Positions 1-11,346 of a stretch of DNA of 25,847 bases are shown here, one piece after another. Position numbers and translations under genes: made by a program. The notes under the pieces are model-generated. The model was not told where the DNA came from, did no database searches, and worked only from the letters and a program-made list of their open reading frames with translations. Each line of letters opens with the position of its first letter. Within the stretch, counting starts at the first letter, position 1. The stretch is taken from contig QYAI01000265.1 in NCBI GenBank assembly GCA_003988855.1, forward strand, positions 1-25,847, given 5' to 3'. Source of the stretch: Arachnopeziza araneosa (taxonomy: Eukaryota > Ascomycota > Leotiomycetes > Helotiales > Arachnopezizaceae).

Positions 1-2
1 AG

Positions 3-161
3 CTCTTACTAGTTAAAAATCGATCTAAATTGCCAAAAGTAGCTCATAAAGCCTTAGAAGTTAATTTAAATAGGTTGACAATAGAAGCAGAGACGAAGAG
101 GTCTTCAGGGCAAGGTAGGGTTAATTCTACAGGAAGGGCTACTCGAACTCGAAATATCTAG
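3..161 (+). pseudogene. C-terminal tail of an unidentified reading frame, cut by the window edge
   Basis: A frame open from the left edge encodes 52 residues and ends at TAG 159-161. It is rich in Lys, Arg and Asn and its last residues are basic. I do not recognise the family. The flanking DNA is AT-rich with a repeat fragment nearby, so a transposase tail is possible, but no catalytic motif is visible. It could be a chance frame. Confidence 0.2.
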
Positions 162-692
162 CTTTCTAGTCGATTTAATTCTTAGATATTCTATTATATT
201 ATTTTTTAACTTCTATTTATGATATTTTCAAAACGCTATAAATATATATAAAGTGGTTGAATTTTACTTGATTTAATCGTCTTACCGGTCGCAAAAAGAA
301 AGGATTTTTGAGGGGCGGGCGAGTGCGGTGACCGTGCGAGTGCAGGGGAATACGAGTAGAGAGTCCTACGCACGTGCTCTCGCTAGTGAAATGACGGAAA
401 AATGTCATGCACCCTGGAACCCCACTACACTACTTACAGGGCCTTCTGCCTCATTTATAGGGGGTTGAAGCCTAATTCTAAGCTCTTCCAGGCAGCTGAC
501 ACCCTGTACCGTCCTGACTTTTGACCGGGTTCTTCGTACGTTATTTGTTATGAGATTTTGCATTGATTGAGCGTGAAACTTTTGAATGCTGAAACTGAAG
601 CGAATATACGACAACGAAAACGATTATTCCGTAATTAGGTACCTAATTCCAAGTACATTATTAGTTAAGCAATACATCATCTCAAGGTACTG
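162..692. other. Non-coding stretch with AT-rich tract and a repeat fragment
   Basis: This lies between the left-edge frame and the amidase stop. Positions 162-260 are strongly AT-rich. The stretch contains the repeat copy at 358-439. I see no credible gene. Open frames here have no exon structure or family motifs. Confidence 0.5.
358..439 (-). repeat. 82-bp dispersed repeat, copy 1
   Basis: The reverse complement aligns without gaps over 82 bp to 16139-16220 at roughly 79% identity, counted by eye. The best-kept core is around GCATGACATTTTT. In the second copy the block lies just before a TATA-like CTATAAAGG inside a probable LTR, so this copy may be a decayed LTR fragment in the opposite orientation. 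Many differences are transitions. Confidence 0.55.
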
Positions 693-3309
693 CTACTCGC
701 CATGTTCGTTTTTGACGGATAGTATTAATTCCTCACGTCTGGTTACAGCCAGTCGAGAAGGCTCAAGACCGGGAAACGCAATCTTCCCTGTTGCTACCTT
801 TGTGGGCCTGTTCGTCTCCTCGAGAATGTGCTTGATAAGTTTGATGATCGAAAGGTCTGTATCTAGAAATATGAAGTATTAGCAAGTTGTGGTCGGTTAC
901 TGTTTTCATCATGAACGCTGTCATGACCATCTTCATGAAACGAGGAGAGAAGAGGGTTGAGGCAGGGACTTACTCTTCGCGCCAACGATTGAAATGACCG
1001 CTGGTAAGATCTCCTCGCGCTCTGTAACTCGAGATTCATAGGAATATTGCCCGACTATTTTGATCGGATCAGTGCGTGCTTGATAGAGATGAAGACAATG
1101 GAAAAGAGTAGTTCGTCTCACTTGGAAATGCAACTTGAGGAAGCCCGCCCAGGGCAGCGAATGAGATAGATCCGAACCCAAAGCCCTGAAGCCTTTTGCC
1201 CGTTTCTTCGGCTGATCTTAAGCCTTTTTGTTAGCCATGTAGAAATTTCAGTTTGGAATTCTGATATGAAAAATCTGGAAAATAGAAGAGAGAGGTCTAA
1301 TTACCCGCGGTAAGTGTCGCGGTACGAAGGCCATGGTGCACCGACGGGGAGGAGCATAATGGTATCAGTTCTAAACACACTGTTGCTAAGGAAATTATTA
1401 AAGGCTTTCTTTCTTTCAAGAGCTTCTTCATAAGATTGCTTTGAGATCTGTGCACCGAGGTTCCTTTCCTGAAGATTAGCCTTTACTAAGCTGCAACGAG
1501 AACACTAAGTATATCCTTACCACTTGAATCGAATCATGGGATTCACGTAAGGTCGATGTCCATTAACTGCTTGAAAGTCATCTCGGAACTTCGCGTTGTT
1601 ATGGTAGCAATCATAGAGCTGAATAGTAGAGAGCGTCTGTAGCGGCATGAGCATCCTTTCTGTCTTTCTTTTAGTCAAAGTACCTACAGTGCTCAGATAA
1701 TCTTTTAATGGTGTATCAGATGGTGGCAGATCTGCAGAAGCCCAATCTCTTTCAATATCTTGGTCGACGCATTTAGTGCCGAGCACCTTTTCGAGATCTT
1801 GAACAAACTTCTTTACAATAGCCGAGAGATATTCTGTTTGGTACGGTTTCCAAAATTTTGTCGGAAATAGTATTCTTTTTGGGAGCTAGGACAGATGATC
1901 AGTAATATTAGCATTTATCCAAAAGGCTGACAAACCTGAAACTTGTGCTGCGTGGTGCCGTTAAACCAGGTTTCTCCTAATTTGTAGAAGTTGTCTACGC
2001 TTCTAGAGAAGTGGCCGATTGTATCGAGGTGTCTAAAGTAGCATTATTTCAAAATTCAAGCCTTTCTTCACATTAATCAAGGGCAACGTACTGAGAAAGA
2101 CGAAGTACACCTGAATTGTCCAGAACCTTGTGTGTTGGTCGAAGGCCAAAAATCCCTTGTGCTGCAGCCGGCCAGAGAATACTACCGAAAGCTATAGAAT
2201 TTTATTAGAAATTGCGCAACGATTTGATGTAGTAAGATTGACTTACTGTCTGTCCCGAGTGATGAATCTATCCAGTCATAGGATGCTAGCCCGGCAGCAC
2301 TTCCAACGCTACTCATTGAGGTATCTTGATAACCATCGCCACGAGGATTGAAAGAGCATTGGTAGTCTACCCAGTCCATAGAACCTTCTCCTGAGGCGAA
2401 CTGTGTTGTTTTTGTCTTTCCAATCACTACAGCTCCTTGGTCTATGAGCTTCCGAATGGAAAAGGCTGACTCCTCAGGAGGAGGGTAGAGAGGCAAGAAA
2501 TCGCGAACTGAACAGCTAGTACGGACGCCTTTAAGGTCGTAAATCTCCTTGATAGCTAGGCGAAGGCCTGACAATGGTTTCTCTAGAGTAGGTGCATCGT
2601 AGTAAAGTCTCGAGGGAACTGGTATCATGCTAGATTGGATCGCTTCGTACCTGTATTACCGAGTTAGACACTAAACTCTGTATCAGGCTAATTCGATCAC
2701 GCACCTGTCAACTTCGCTCGAGTTCTGGATCACTGGTTGTGAGAAGGCGCCGTTGTAGTCAGGATACAGTCTCCACACTTTGAAGATGTGACCCAGATGC
2801 CAGATATAAGGCCCCGAAGGGACTTTTGTCGTGGCATGAACGGACTCGAACCATAACGTCCCCAAGGATTTCAAATACTTTTCACCCTCAGGCGTGACCT
2901 TGACCTTTCCGGCGCCACAATTAAACAGGATGATAGTGGTGAACCCTAGGCTGAAGACATCGTCTTCCGCATCCATTCGACTCAGCTCTAACTTAAGCCA
3001 CTCCTCATCGATCAGTAGACGCTCCACATTCATCATTGTTGCTGGGATAAGAGAGTCGGTCGCATGACTCGCGAGGTAGATGCCTGTCCCTATGAGTGGC
3101 GACCCGTCTACTAAATAAAGAACATCATTAATGATGGTTTGAATCTTTGCTCTAGAGCTACCCATTACGATTGACTTTACAGGTTTTAGGGGCTGAAGAG
3201 GAAAGAGCGCGGAGACGGCTCCCATTTCCAGCTGCCGGTAGCGGGTCGTGAGGAGCAAGACGAGCAGTACGAGAACAGTGCAGAACGGTATCTCAGGACG
3301 TAAATACAT
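693..3309 (-). CDS. Amidase-signature family protein with one frame break
   Basis: Predicted amidase-signature (AS) hydrolase of the fungal type with a long N-terminal extension. Exons on the minus strand: 3309-2705, 2650-2247, 2191-2092, 2032-1936, 1885-1521, 1468-1305, 1216-1122, 1054-974, 862-693. The N-terminus has a hydrophobic run (FCTVLVLLVLLL) that may be a signal or anchor. The AS core shows PVPSRLYY, the putative catalytic Lys in RLAIKEIYDLKG, the Ser-rich loop MSSVGSAAG, and GTDTFGSI with the likely nucleophile Ser, followed by FGLRPTHKVLD. C-terminal family blocks LPQVAFPIGQYSYESR and ISIVGAKNTDLSII are present. The loop has Met and Val where I recall mostly Ser in relatives. Phases close everywhere except intron 1520-1469, where one nucleotide is missing. 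A 30-nt intron (1520-1491) would restore the frame but is unusually short. The 3309 start is a choice: the frame is open upstream to 3522. Intron 1304-1217 is the least certain. Confidence 0.8.
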
Positions 3310-4182
3310 CGAGGGGCGCCTTGATGGCAGATGACGACAAGGGAACTCCCGTTGAAAAATTGCAGTGGTGGCCGAGAGTAGGAAAGGCGGAACGATGAGT
3401 TGGCGCTGGACAACCCGCGGGCTTGCAGCTGACGCGGTGTAGAGAAAAGTTGATCCAGTGTAGGGGAATACAAGTCCTTGTATTGTGGAATATTGAAGGG
3501 GGTCCCGTGCCGGAAACATCACATGTGAGAACTTAATTCTTGAAAGCCACAGGGTAAGACCGCCTCAAACTAATCTGGCCTGTTGCCCCAATGTCCCACG
3601 CGGTGAAATGCTTCTCCCAGTGTTGCGTTGATGCCGTAACCTTAGATGTGACATTGTAGTCGCAGGGAGAACAGGACACCGCAACACACCCCAAGAGCAA
3701 GCCACACAACACGACACATTCCATCATGGTACTGACAGCATACAGTAGTAGCATCGCATCACCCCGCGAGGTGTATTGATCGAGTCCAAACACCAATCAC
3801 ACATACCACAGGACAGATAGCTTTCAGCTTAGCCCATCGACCCGGACAACCTGTTTGCAACATCTCACATGACGAAATCTCGAACAGGACAGTATCACCT
3901 TCACCTTTCTTGCGCGTCAACGACCTAGGCAAATAGCACGCTATCATCTGTGCAACAACACAAATAATATATTGTTAGGCCCTATCGCGCCTGTCATGGC
4001 CCAAGAAGCCGTTTCGAAAATGAGCACTCTAGTCACTCTCATAGAACCCGAAAAAGACGAATTCATACCATCACATAAGTGAGCAAGCACTTCGGACAAT
4101 ACGCCCGCCCATGTGTAATGAGCTAATTTGATAATTCTGAAGTAACGATGGCCCATCACTTGGGATACCACAGAAGTCGGAG
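3310..4182. other. Intergenic region between divergent amidase and NLR genes
   Basis: This is probably a shared divergent promoter region. The amidase frame stays open up to 3522, so the amidase may start further upstream. Several short minus-strand frames occur at 3533-4171, one with a hydrophobic stretch, but none has family motifs or a convincing exon structure. An AT-rich patch at 3961-3975 could hold a TATA-like element for the NLR gene. Confidence 0.4.
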
Positions 4183-7100
4183 ATGTCCAAATCCTCTAAT
4201 CGGGACCTCTGGTTGGAGGCAATAGATCGCTTTCGTGGAAATGTTGACCCAAAAACCTTTGCCCAGATAGTCGAGGTACACTCTTTGGAAGAATTGCTGA
4301 AGGCCTCGTCTGACTACAGAGATATATATATATCAAAGCAAGAAGCTTCCAAGGATGATTTCGAGCAGCATTCCCTTTCTACAACACCTGCGATCATTTT
4401 GTAACGTCATTGATACAGCAATTCAGGCAAATCCAACCATAGCGGCCTTGGTTTGGGGTAGTTTGAAGCTCATTTTGGATGTGACATCCATTTCAGCTCA
4501 CTCGAGAGACTCTTGCTTACGCTGTCTAGATTACTGTACGATCAGCGGACGTTTTATCAAAAATCTTGACTATGTTTGAACAACTTTGCGATGATCTTCC
4601 ACCGTACGAACGATACGCTCTTCTTTTCCCAGGGTCTATACATTTGGAAAACGCTCTTCTGAGGATGTACATGGAGATTATAAGCTTCTGCTCTCAGCTG
4701 GTCAACTACTTCACCAGAAGTCCTATCAGTGAATATATCTTTGGCTACGAAGTATTAGGACTCCTCTAATTCTCACAGGAAATGTTTTACGAGCTGCCCT
4801 ACATTCTTTTGAAAGCGAATTTGGCCAAACTTTGGAGCGGGTGAGGAGACACAATGCTTACGTAGAATCGGAAGTTCTCACAGCATCCATGGAGCTGGAC
4901 AAAACTAGATTTGAGGAGCTTCAGAAGCACTTTGATCAAGCCAGTATCTTCTCGAGAGTTTGCCTGCCTTGCCATATAATACCTTTCGGGAAGAACAAAA
5001 GATTTTTTGGCCGATCGGCACAACTTGAACGAATGGCCTCGTCAGCTCTCGGCAGCTTGGAAAAGCTCCAAAAAGTAATTGTCATTCAGGGACTTGGTGG
5101 GGTGGGAAAGTCGGAGGTAGCGTTGAAGTTTATGCATGATCACTTGGCTGACTTTGCCGCAATGTTCTGGATATCAGCAGAAGGGGAGGGCAAAATAGCG
5201 CAATCTTATTGCGACATTGCTCGGAGGCTTGGGCTTGATAATGGGGATTTTCAGTCGGACCAAAAGAGGGCCTTTGAAGCCGTCACGCAGTGGCTGTCAT
5301 CCACAGGTGAGTAAAAATCTCAACATGGGTGTGCCAGGGATTTTCTTCTCTTAAAGCTGACATACGAGTGAACCATGTAGATGCGAAATGGATGATGGTT
5401 TTTGACAACGCTTGTGACAAAGGGTTCACTGATTTAGAAGCTTCTTGGCCGCAAGGTAAAAACGGAACGATTGTCATTACGACACGGAACACTGCAACAT
5501 CGCATCATTTCGCAGCTGCTGAAGTAGTTCATCTAGACCCATTCGAGCCTACAGAAAGTGCATTGTTTCTAAAGTCGATGATCGCAAATTCTTCTTACAT
5601 CATGCCTGAGTACCACGACGAAGAGATTAGGAAGATTGCGGGATTACTCGGCGGACTCCCACTTGCCATAAGTCAGATGGTCGGGTTCCTAGTTGAGTCA
5701 AGATGTCCTTTGGGTGAGTTTGTGGCTTTATATAGCAGTTACGAAAATATTGAAACTCTACATGCAACTTCTACAGCAGGATCAACGACTTTCTACCAAC
5801 ATACCTTGTCAACGGTCTGGGCGATGTCAATCGCTAGTCTCGATCCCGACGCTACAATGATGCTTGACTTAATCGCATTTCTGGACCCCGATAGTTCGTA
5901 TTCCGGCCCCTACCGTAACGAGTGCTTCCTGATGATTGCATTTAGGCATATCAAACACTGTCTTTCAGACTCTGCCGAAAGAAAAGCTGCCAGTGAGTCT
6001 GGGGTTTCTATCGAACAGACTGAAGTTTCGACTCGCAATCAGAAAACTCCTATCTCAATGTCTTGTAAAGACTAACGCTAGTGAAACAACGCTCTCAATC
6101 CATCGACTCGTCCAATTTAGTACTCTTCAACTCATGGGAAAGGAGAGACGCAAAAAAGCCTTCGACAATTCGCTTCACCTCCTATCACAGCTTTTTCCAT
6201 TGCACCCTCCATATCGACTGCAGATGGCGTCCGTCTGGTCTCAGTCAGAAACCCTTGTGCAACATGTTCTGTTACTCCATTCACGATATAAAGAGTTCCA
6301 TGAAGAATTTGGAGTGCCAATCGAGTTGGCAAAACTTTTGGATACCTGCTCATGGTAAGTAAACCAATGACGAGTATTGTATATATATAACAGCCAAGAG
6401 TACCCGTAATAAGCCGAAATCACAGGTATCTGTTTGAGCGCGGTCTGTACGACACTGCTTTGACCATCTTCGAGAATGCTGAAGATATCTGCAAGCGCCA
6501 TGAGCAAGATCAATCCATTACGCTAGCAAATCTCTATTCAACCTTCGGCACAATTTACAGGAACTGTAACAACCCCGCCAAGGGCAAGGAGCTATTCGAA
6601 TTGGCTATCGCGAGGAGAGAGATAGCGGTTGCCAAAGGATTAATGGAAACTAGCAATATACGCCTTGCAGATGCTTATATGCATCTCGGTAGCGCATTGT
6701 TATCGTTGAACGACATGTCGAAGTCCTTGGAGTACCATCTCCGAGCGATCAATATCAGAGAACAACAGAGACACTGCGAGCCACAAATCCTTGCCCTTTC
6801 ATACATCAATATTGGCTGGGCGTATTGGCAGGATGCGCAACTTGATAAGGCTTCGGAAGTGCTAGAAAAGTCACTACAGATCATGGAGGACCTCCAGGAA
6901 AATGGATCGGGGCAATCTGGACAGTAAGTACCGATTATATGATTCTCTCAGTAGCAAGACTGATATATTTAGGCCAAGCTGGGCACTGAAAGCTCTGGGA
7001 AATGTGCGAATCGACCAGGGCCGTTGGGAGGAAGCGTTCATTCTCCACCAGAAGGCCTTCGACATTCAACTACGTATCTGGGGGATATCGCATCATGAAA

Positions 7101-7459
7101 CAGGTGATCTATGCCACAAGCTGGGGATCCATAGTGAACACGAAGGGCACGTTCAAAATGCTATGTGAGACCCCATGCACCTAACTACGACGTCGAATAA
7201 AGCTAACGGGTCACCGATGAGATCTTGGTTTGAAAAAGCACTTGAAGTCTACCAATCTACAGATCTTGATGTGAAAGAAGCTGTATGTCGAACGATGTAC
7301 CGGCTCTCGAAGCTTTTGGTGGCAGTTGGCATACAAGACAAGGGAAGTAGAATGCGTCAGCAAGCAGGTCAGATACGCCAAGAGATCAATGGGATACCAA
7401 TCGACGTGTCCGACAATGTTGAATCTTACGAGTGCCTCGTTCCCTATTGGGGTAGATGA
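4183..7459 (+). CDS. NLR-like STAND protein: DUF7708 - NB-ARC - TPR, frame broken at a TA tract
   Basis: Fungal NOD-like signalling ATPase. Exons: 4183-4480, 4530-4728, 4779-5306, 5381-5893, 5946-6354, 6426-6923, 6973-7164, 7222-7459, giving roughly 957 residues. Order: a DUF7708-type N-terminal domain (IAALVWGSLKLILD, PPYERYALLFPGS), a NACHT/NB-ARC-type core with P-loop GLGGVGKS (near 5090-5113), Walker B-like WMMVFDNACD, GTIVITTRN and LLGGLPLAI, a winged-helix-like stretch with SIHRLVQ, then a C-terminal TPR array (LALSYINIGWAYW, WALKALGNVRIDQGRWEEA), ending LVPYWGR. Reading phase closes at every junction downstream. The single defect is a shift between 4183-4330 and the following frame at the (TA)n run 4322-4334. 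One TA unit more, or two fewer, would keep the frame. The donor of intron 5894-5945 is GTTCGT, which is weak. The family is linked to fungal allorecognition and immunity; no function is shown here. Confidence 0.88.
4322..4334 (+). repeat. (TA)n microsatellite inside NLR exon 1
   Basis: A run of alternating A and T lies inside the DUF7708-coding exon. Upstream the good frame reads LEELLKASSDYRDIY. Downstream the family-matching frame is displaced by +1 and reads YQSKKLPR. Dinucleotide slippage here is the simplest explanation for the shift. Confidence 0.7.
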
Positions 7460-7678
7460 ATATTCGGTAATGGCAACGGTGAAATGGAACGCTTCACTCA
7501 GACGAATCGGGACGGAAAGGCACGAGTGCAATTGGGAAGCTCAACGGGTCCGATCTAACATTTGGAACGGTAAATAGCCAGCTCACGGTTGAAGCAGATG
7601 TCATAAACGAATCTTGTATGTATCTAATCTCCATCAATCCCTACAAACAACAAGATCGAGTTAACGCATTACAGTGCG

Positions 7679-8129
7679 TCAATATCCCGGGTCTGCGGTG
7701 TGTTAGCGTTAAGATGACGTCCAAAAAAGAACAAGTGTACATACTATAGTCATGAAGCTTGGTACACTTTAACAGCACCTTCCCATCAGTTCGGACAACC
7801 TTGGGGTGGTCGCGCAAGATCTCCTGCCATGGCTGGGTCTTTCCCGTATTGCTCGGAATACCGGTCTTATCGATACTCTCGAAGAAAGACTCTGCAGGAT
7901 CCTTCTTGGGTGTGTCTTGCGTGTACTGCTCAGAGAGATCAGAAGATGAAGACGATGCTGATACTGTACAGCGTGGTGTGCAAACTTATTGCGCCCATAT
8001 CACCTTAGCATGGTAAGTGATACGTACTCTTAGGGTAGCAGTATTCAAAGTACGCATCCGAAACACCCCTGAAATAGAATTCAAAACCAGCAAGGGTGCA
8101 AACTTATTACGCTTTACTGCACGATACAT
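7679..8129 (-). CDS. Small conserved-looking protein, possibly mitochondrial
   Basis: Three-exon model, 102 residues: 8129-8054, 7963-7745, 7692-7679; phases close exactly. The first exon gives a basic, hydroxyl-rich, acid-free N-terminus (MYRAVKRNKF, then LLVLNSISGVFRM) that resembles a mitochondrial presequence. A Ser-rich linker follows, then a compact domain with PWQEILRDHPKVVRTDGKVL and the ending KLHDYNPGY. The last intron (7744-7693) has GTATGT, branch GCTAAC and CAG and is the firmest part. The first intron (8053-7964) uses donor GTACTT and is less certain, and so is the start codon. I do not recognise a named family. The gene is tail-to-tail with the NLR gene with 219 bp between them. 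Confidence 0.5.
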
Positions 8130-8959
8130 GGCTGCGATAAGAAGCTGGTGAATTTGTTATGTTGGGATTAATTGTTTGTCAGTGTTTGTTTCAAACAAGG
8201 CTGAGGGTCGATGGAAAATAAATCGGAGGATTGATGTTCGAAGGAAAGAAAAGTCCGTAAGCTGGGGAAAAGAGAAGTCCAGTACCTAGCGCACAGCGAC
8301 AATCAGTAGCAGTCATAGAAAGATGCAGCGAGATACCAATAGACTTCAATTCATTTATTCTAACCACTCAAGGAAGAGGAATAAGCCCTACTTAATGGAT
8401 AACCACTTTAGCCGGGCGAAGTTGTGCTCAGTTTGTGGCTACACTATGGATGACTACAGTAGTCGGGCGATCATCAAGCTTTGCTTGTGGTCGCACTGCA
8501 GATTAATACGGTGGTCAGGCGATAATTGAGGTTTGCTTTTATTTGCTGCTGCAGTATGGGGAAGATTGCGTATGCCTTGATTGAGAGAGGTGCATAACTC
8601 GTCCTACTGCTTTTTAAGCTCAATCATTCCATATCTAGGCTCTCGTAATAGAAAGAGCATGGGAACAAATGTTCCAGCTCCTAATAAATCCTTTACAGTG
8701 GGGATGTGGCGGGAGGGGACGGTCTAGACGTTTTGGTGTTTCGCAACAGAATATATGCAGTCCTACAATATATTTTTCTCTCAAAAGGTTATGTGTGCAA
8801 GCGAGACAGATTAGAGACATTGGTGACTATGCGTATTATCTTGACCTCATATCGTTACTCTCTATGCACTAATTATGTGGTGGAACTGCGTTTGCAATCA
8901 CGCGCGCAAAGGATAAACTTTTTGTGCCTCGACATTCTCACGATGACCCCACACAAATT
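8130..8959. other. Intergenic region with a degenerate tandem repeat
   Basis: The left part is the likely promoter of the small minus-strand gene. Positions 8395-8545 hold an imperfect tandem repeat. Frames on the plus strand from 8706 onward run antisense into the oxygenase gene and lack motifs. No gene is supported here. Confidence 0.5.
8395..8545. repeat. Degenerate tandem repeat, about 51-bp unit, 2.8 copies
   Basis: Units start at 8395, 8446 and 8498. Shared blocks are ATGGAT at the start of units 1 and 2, a CGGGCGA/CAGGCGA core in all three, then a T-rich TTTGCTT or TTTGTGG block, with GGCTACACT and GGTCGCACT closing units 1 and 2. No frame is kept through the array. Confidence 0.5.
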
Positions 8960-10162
8960 TTATGACCCATGGGTTGTAATTCGTGTGATAACAATTGTGC
9001 GTGCCTCCACACTTCTCCGTGGTTGTACATTGGGATCTGCTCGGGGATTATCAAATGAGGTGTGCGGACACACTGTCGATCGATGTCAGGTATGTATGCG
9101 TCATACAAGTGTTCTTCCATTGGAGTTTTGATACAAGGCTTGGAGAAAAAGAACTTACTTCGAACTGGCCCAGCTGGGGCTGTATCGTACATGAGAATTG
9201 CGAATGGCTCTGAGGAGGTCTGATGCTCGCACCATAGCCTACGCATCGTTAATTGCATTCCGACAGCAAAACGCCTACAGATATGGGACTTGTGGACACG
9301 AGTACGATGGGCGGAACAGGACAGACCATTTTTGGTTGGGGTTGTACTTCAATTGATACACTTCCCCGCAGTAGCCCGGAAAGACACGGTCCGCTGGAAC
9401 GAGGTCCTTTGGGTCTACCGTTCTCCCATCGCAGACTGTGAGAGGATGGTCCTCGACAGGAGCGTCGGTCAGAGTTCGCCATATACTGGTGCTGAGGTCA
9501 GCGATCATGCCTTGTATTAAAAAAATAGATAAAAATAGATAAAATCAGAGTCGACTTAGAGAATTGAAACTTGCTTGATGATCCTCACTCTATACCCTGG
9601 GCGGAGGTACTTTTCTCTCTCCTCGGTAGTGAGGTTGGTCTTGATTATCAGCTCTGCTTGAGTAGCGGAGCAGTCTGAGAAGACCTCATTTTAATGAGGT
9701 TCTAGATGGTAGAAGAACACAATTGTAAGGAAACTCACCAACATGTGCTGCTTTTGACGGCCTCTCTACAAGCAAAGGATCCTTATGATCAAAGAAGGTT
9801 TCCTCTCTTGGCTCATTAATTCTTAGCCGCGCCTTGTAGCATCGCGCAAACACCGCATCAAATGTACTATAAAGCAACTCATCCACCTCGGCTCGATACT
9901 CCTTCAGCTCGTCCGGAGTACTGAAAGACTTGAATTTCGACTTGTGAGACAATAGCTGTGCGCCATATGTGTCAAGCTTGAAACTGGAGTCGGAGCGGAT
10001 GTCTCGAATTATGGTGCTTCGAAGCTCGTACACGAGATTGGTGAGATTTTGAGCTTCAGGGTCTGAATTGGATTCAACCGGGAGAAGGATCAGGTAGGGC
10101 TTTTCAACTTCGTATACCGGAAGGTCGGCCAGGAACCCGATGTTTGCTTCGATACCGGGCAT
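8960..10162 (-). CDS. CmcJ/NvfI/AsaB-like 2-oxoglutarate-type oxygenase
   Basis: Predicted non-heme iron oxidoreductase of the fungal CmcJ/NvfI/EfuI (AsaB-like) family, whose members act in natural-product pathways. Five exons on the minus strand: 10162-9739, 9674-9575, 9491-9327, 9238-9159, 9072-8960, giving 293 residues, a normal family length, with all phases closing. Seen motifs: GFLADLPVYEVEKPYL at the N-terminus, AHVD (His140, Asp142, the likely HxD iron ligands), SIWRTL, PVEDHPLTVCDGRTVDPKDL, GEVYQLKYNPNQKWLW, then CPHTSFDNP (His260, likely third ligand) and RRSVEAR (conserved Arg, possible co-substrate contact). Intron 9574-9492 starts with GCAAGT, so it is a GC-AG intron; using it restores RIINTSIWR and exact phase. 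The start at MPGIEAN was preferred over an in-frame ATG at 10228 because relatives begin just before the FLADL block. Substrate unknown. Confidence 0.88.
9492..9574 (-). other. GC-AG intron in the oxygenase gene
   Basis: Donor GCAAGT after ATCAA, acceptor CTCAG, with a CTGAC branch-like site close to the acceptor. No GT donor nearby gives the right phase. The joined codon is Asn in the RIIN block that this family keeps. Confidence 0.75.
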
Positions 10163-11346
10163 CGTTTTTGTATTAAGTGGAATTTGAGTCGAAGGTAAGG
10201 GAAGTGACAGAGGAGAGATATGCTCCATTTAAAGTGTCTAGTGAAGGACTGTCCATTAGGGGTCATATTTTCCCGACATCCTATCCACCCATCCCTGTAC
10301 TCCGCGACGCGGCCAGCCCACAAAAACACCAGCTCGACTTCTTTTCCACCCCCCTCCCCCCAAAACAACTGTCGGTGAACAGGGAGAAGATGAGCTGGGC
10401 AGAGATACAGAACTGCACCTTCTCCCACCTGGCCAATAGCGTGCTGGACTTCGCTTCTTCGCGCTCCCATTCTCGTGTGATCTCAGCTCGTGTCTCACGT
10501 GGAGATTGGGTCACGTTACTTATGGCTGATGTTGGTGATGGGGTATGTAAGTGGTGCTTGGCTGTATTTCTCTTGAGTTCTCTGGGGGGATTGGCAGAGG
10601 TGCCTTTTTTTCCCGTTGAATGAATTTATCTTGAAATGTTGTGGGATATGCACTCTCCATGGTGCAGATGAGTTTAGAGATGATTCTTACTCTCAAGTGG
10701 GCGGTGAAGTCTTATATGGGGAGTCAATCGAGATTTCTTTCTTGTGTGATTCATTGAATCAAGACTGTCAACGAGTAGTGGATGACGAGACGCCGTGATG
10801 CCATTTTCTTGCAACTAGGATTCGCACAGAGGATACCGCATAGCAGTGGAATTGAGTATTGATGCCAATATTGATCTATTGCTCTAATATTGGTTGATTA
10901 ATTGTACAGGTAGGAGTGGTGTTGAGGTATTCGCTTAAGGCGATACCTACACACGCGCTATAGCCACTAGCTTAGGTAAAATAGATGTGCCTTTCACATT
11001 TAATTATTGCCTAAGGGTAGTAATAATATGTCATGATTGAAATCTCGATATAATTGGTCCTAGCTAGTGTTCTAGCAAGCCGGTAAGAGGATAGGGGAAA
11101 GACTACCCTTTTACCTTTGATCCATTAGATCCATATGCTTGGTACTTTGCGTCTCAAGAGTCCATGGGTGGGGGCGTGGATGTGGGCAGCCCTCCTTCCC
11201 TAACAGGCTACCAGGCAACTTACTGAATTTATTCGAGCATTTGACTAAATCATGTGATGATTTAAAGCCACGTTATATCCTCGCCAAAAAGCGGATTTAA
11301 GGCTACACCCCAAGGAGATCCATCTTTCAGACTTTTGCTACCTATC
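10163..11346. other. Intergenic region between divergent oxygenase and FAD relic
   Basis: It contains the oxygenase promoter, including a CCGCG-A-CGCGG palindrome at 10302-10312. It also has a short CCAATATT/AATATTGG inverted repeat (10865-10872, 10886-10893) and AT-rich, repeat-like DNA toward 11100. Open frames on both strands near 10177-10623 lack family motifs. I support no gene here. Confidence 0.45.
10302..10312. promoter_or_regulatory. CCG-N5-CGG palindrome upstream of the oxygenase
   Basis: Perfect 5-bp arms around a single A, about 140 bp upstream of the chosen start codon. Everted CCG/CGG half-sites are one arrangement used by Zn2Cys6 proteins. Its arrangement differs from the CGG-N7-CCG pair elsewhere in this window, so the link is weak. 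Confidence 0.3.

Noticed and set aside
3533..3796. Small secreted protein candidate with a hydrophobic N-terminus (minus)
   Set aside because: The hydrophobic run starts at an internal Met, there are no Cys-pair or repeat patterns, and no promoter or family support was seen.
8706..9131. Plus-strand frame of 141 codons
   Set aside because: It runs antisense into the last exons of the oxygenase gene and has no motif; the minus-strand exon model explains the sequence.
8938..9258. Minus-strand frame of 106 codons read as a separate gene
   Set aside because: Only its first part is exonic. It reads through the 9158-9073 intron; the true C-terminus is in another frame ending at 8960.
10177..10623. 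Plus-strand frame of 148 codons in the oxygenase promoter
   Set aside because: No family motif; overlapping frames on the other strand are equally long. It is probably chance in GC-richer DNA.
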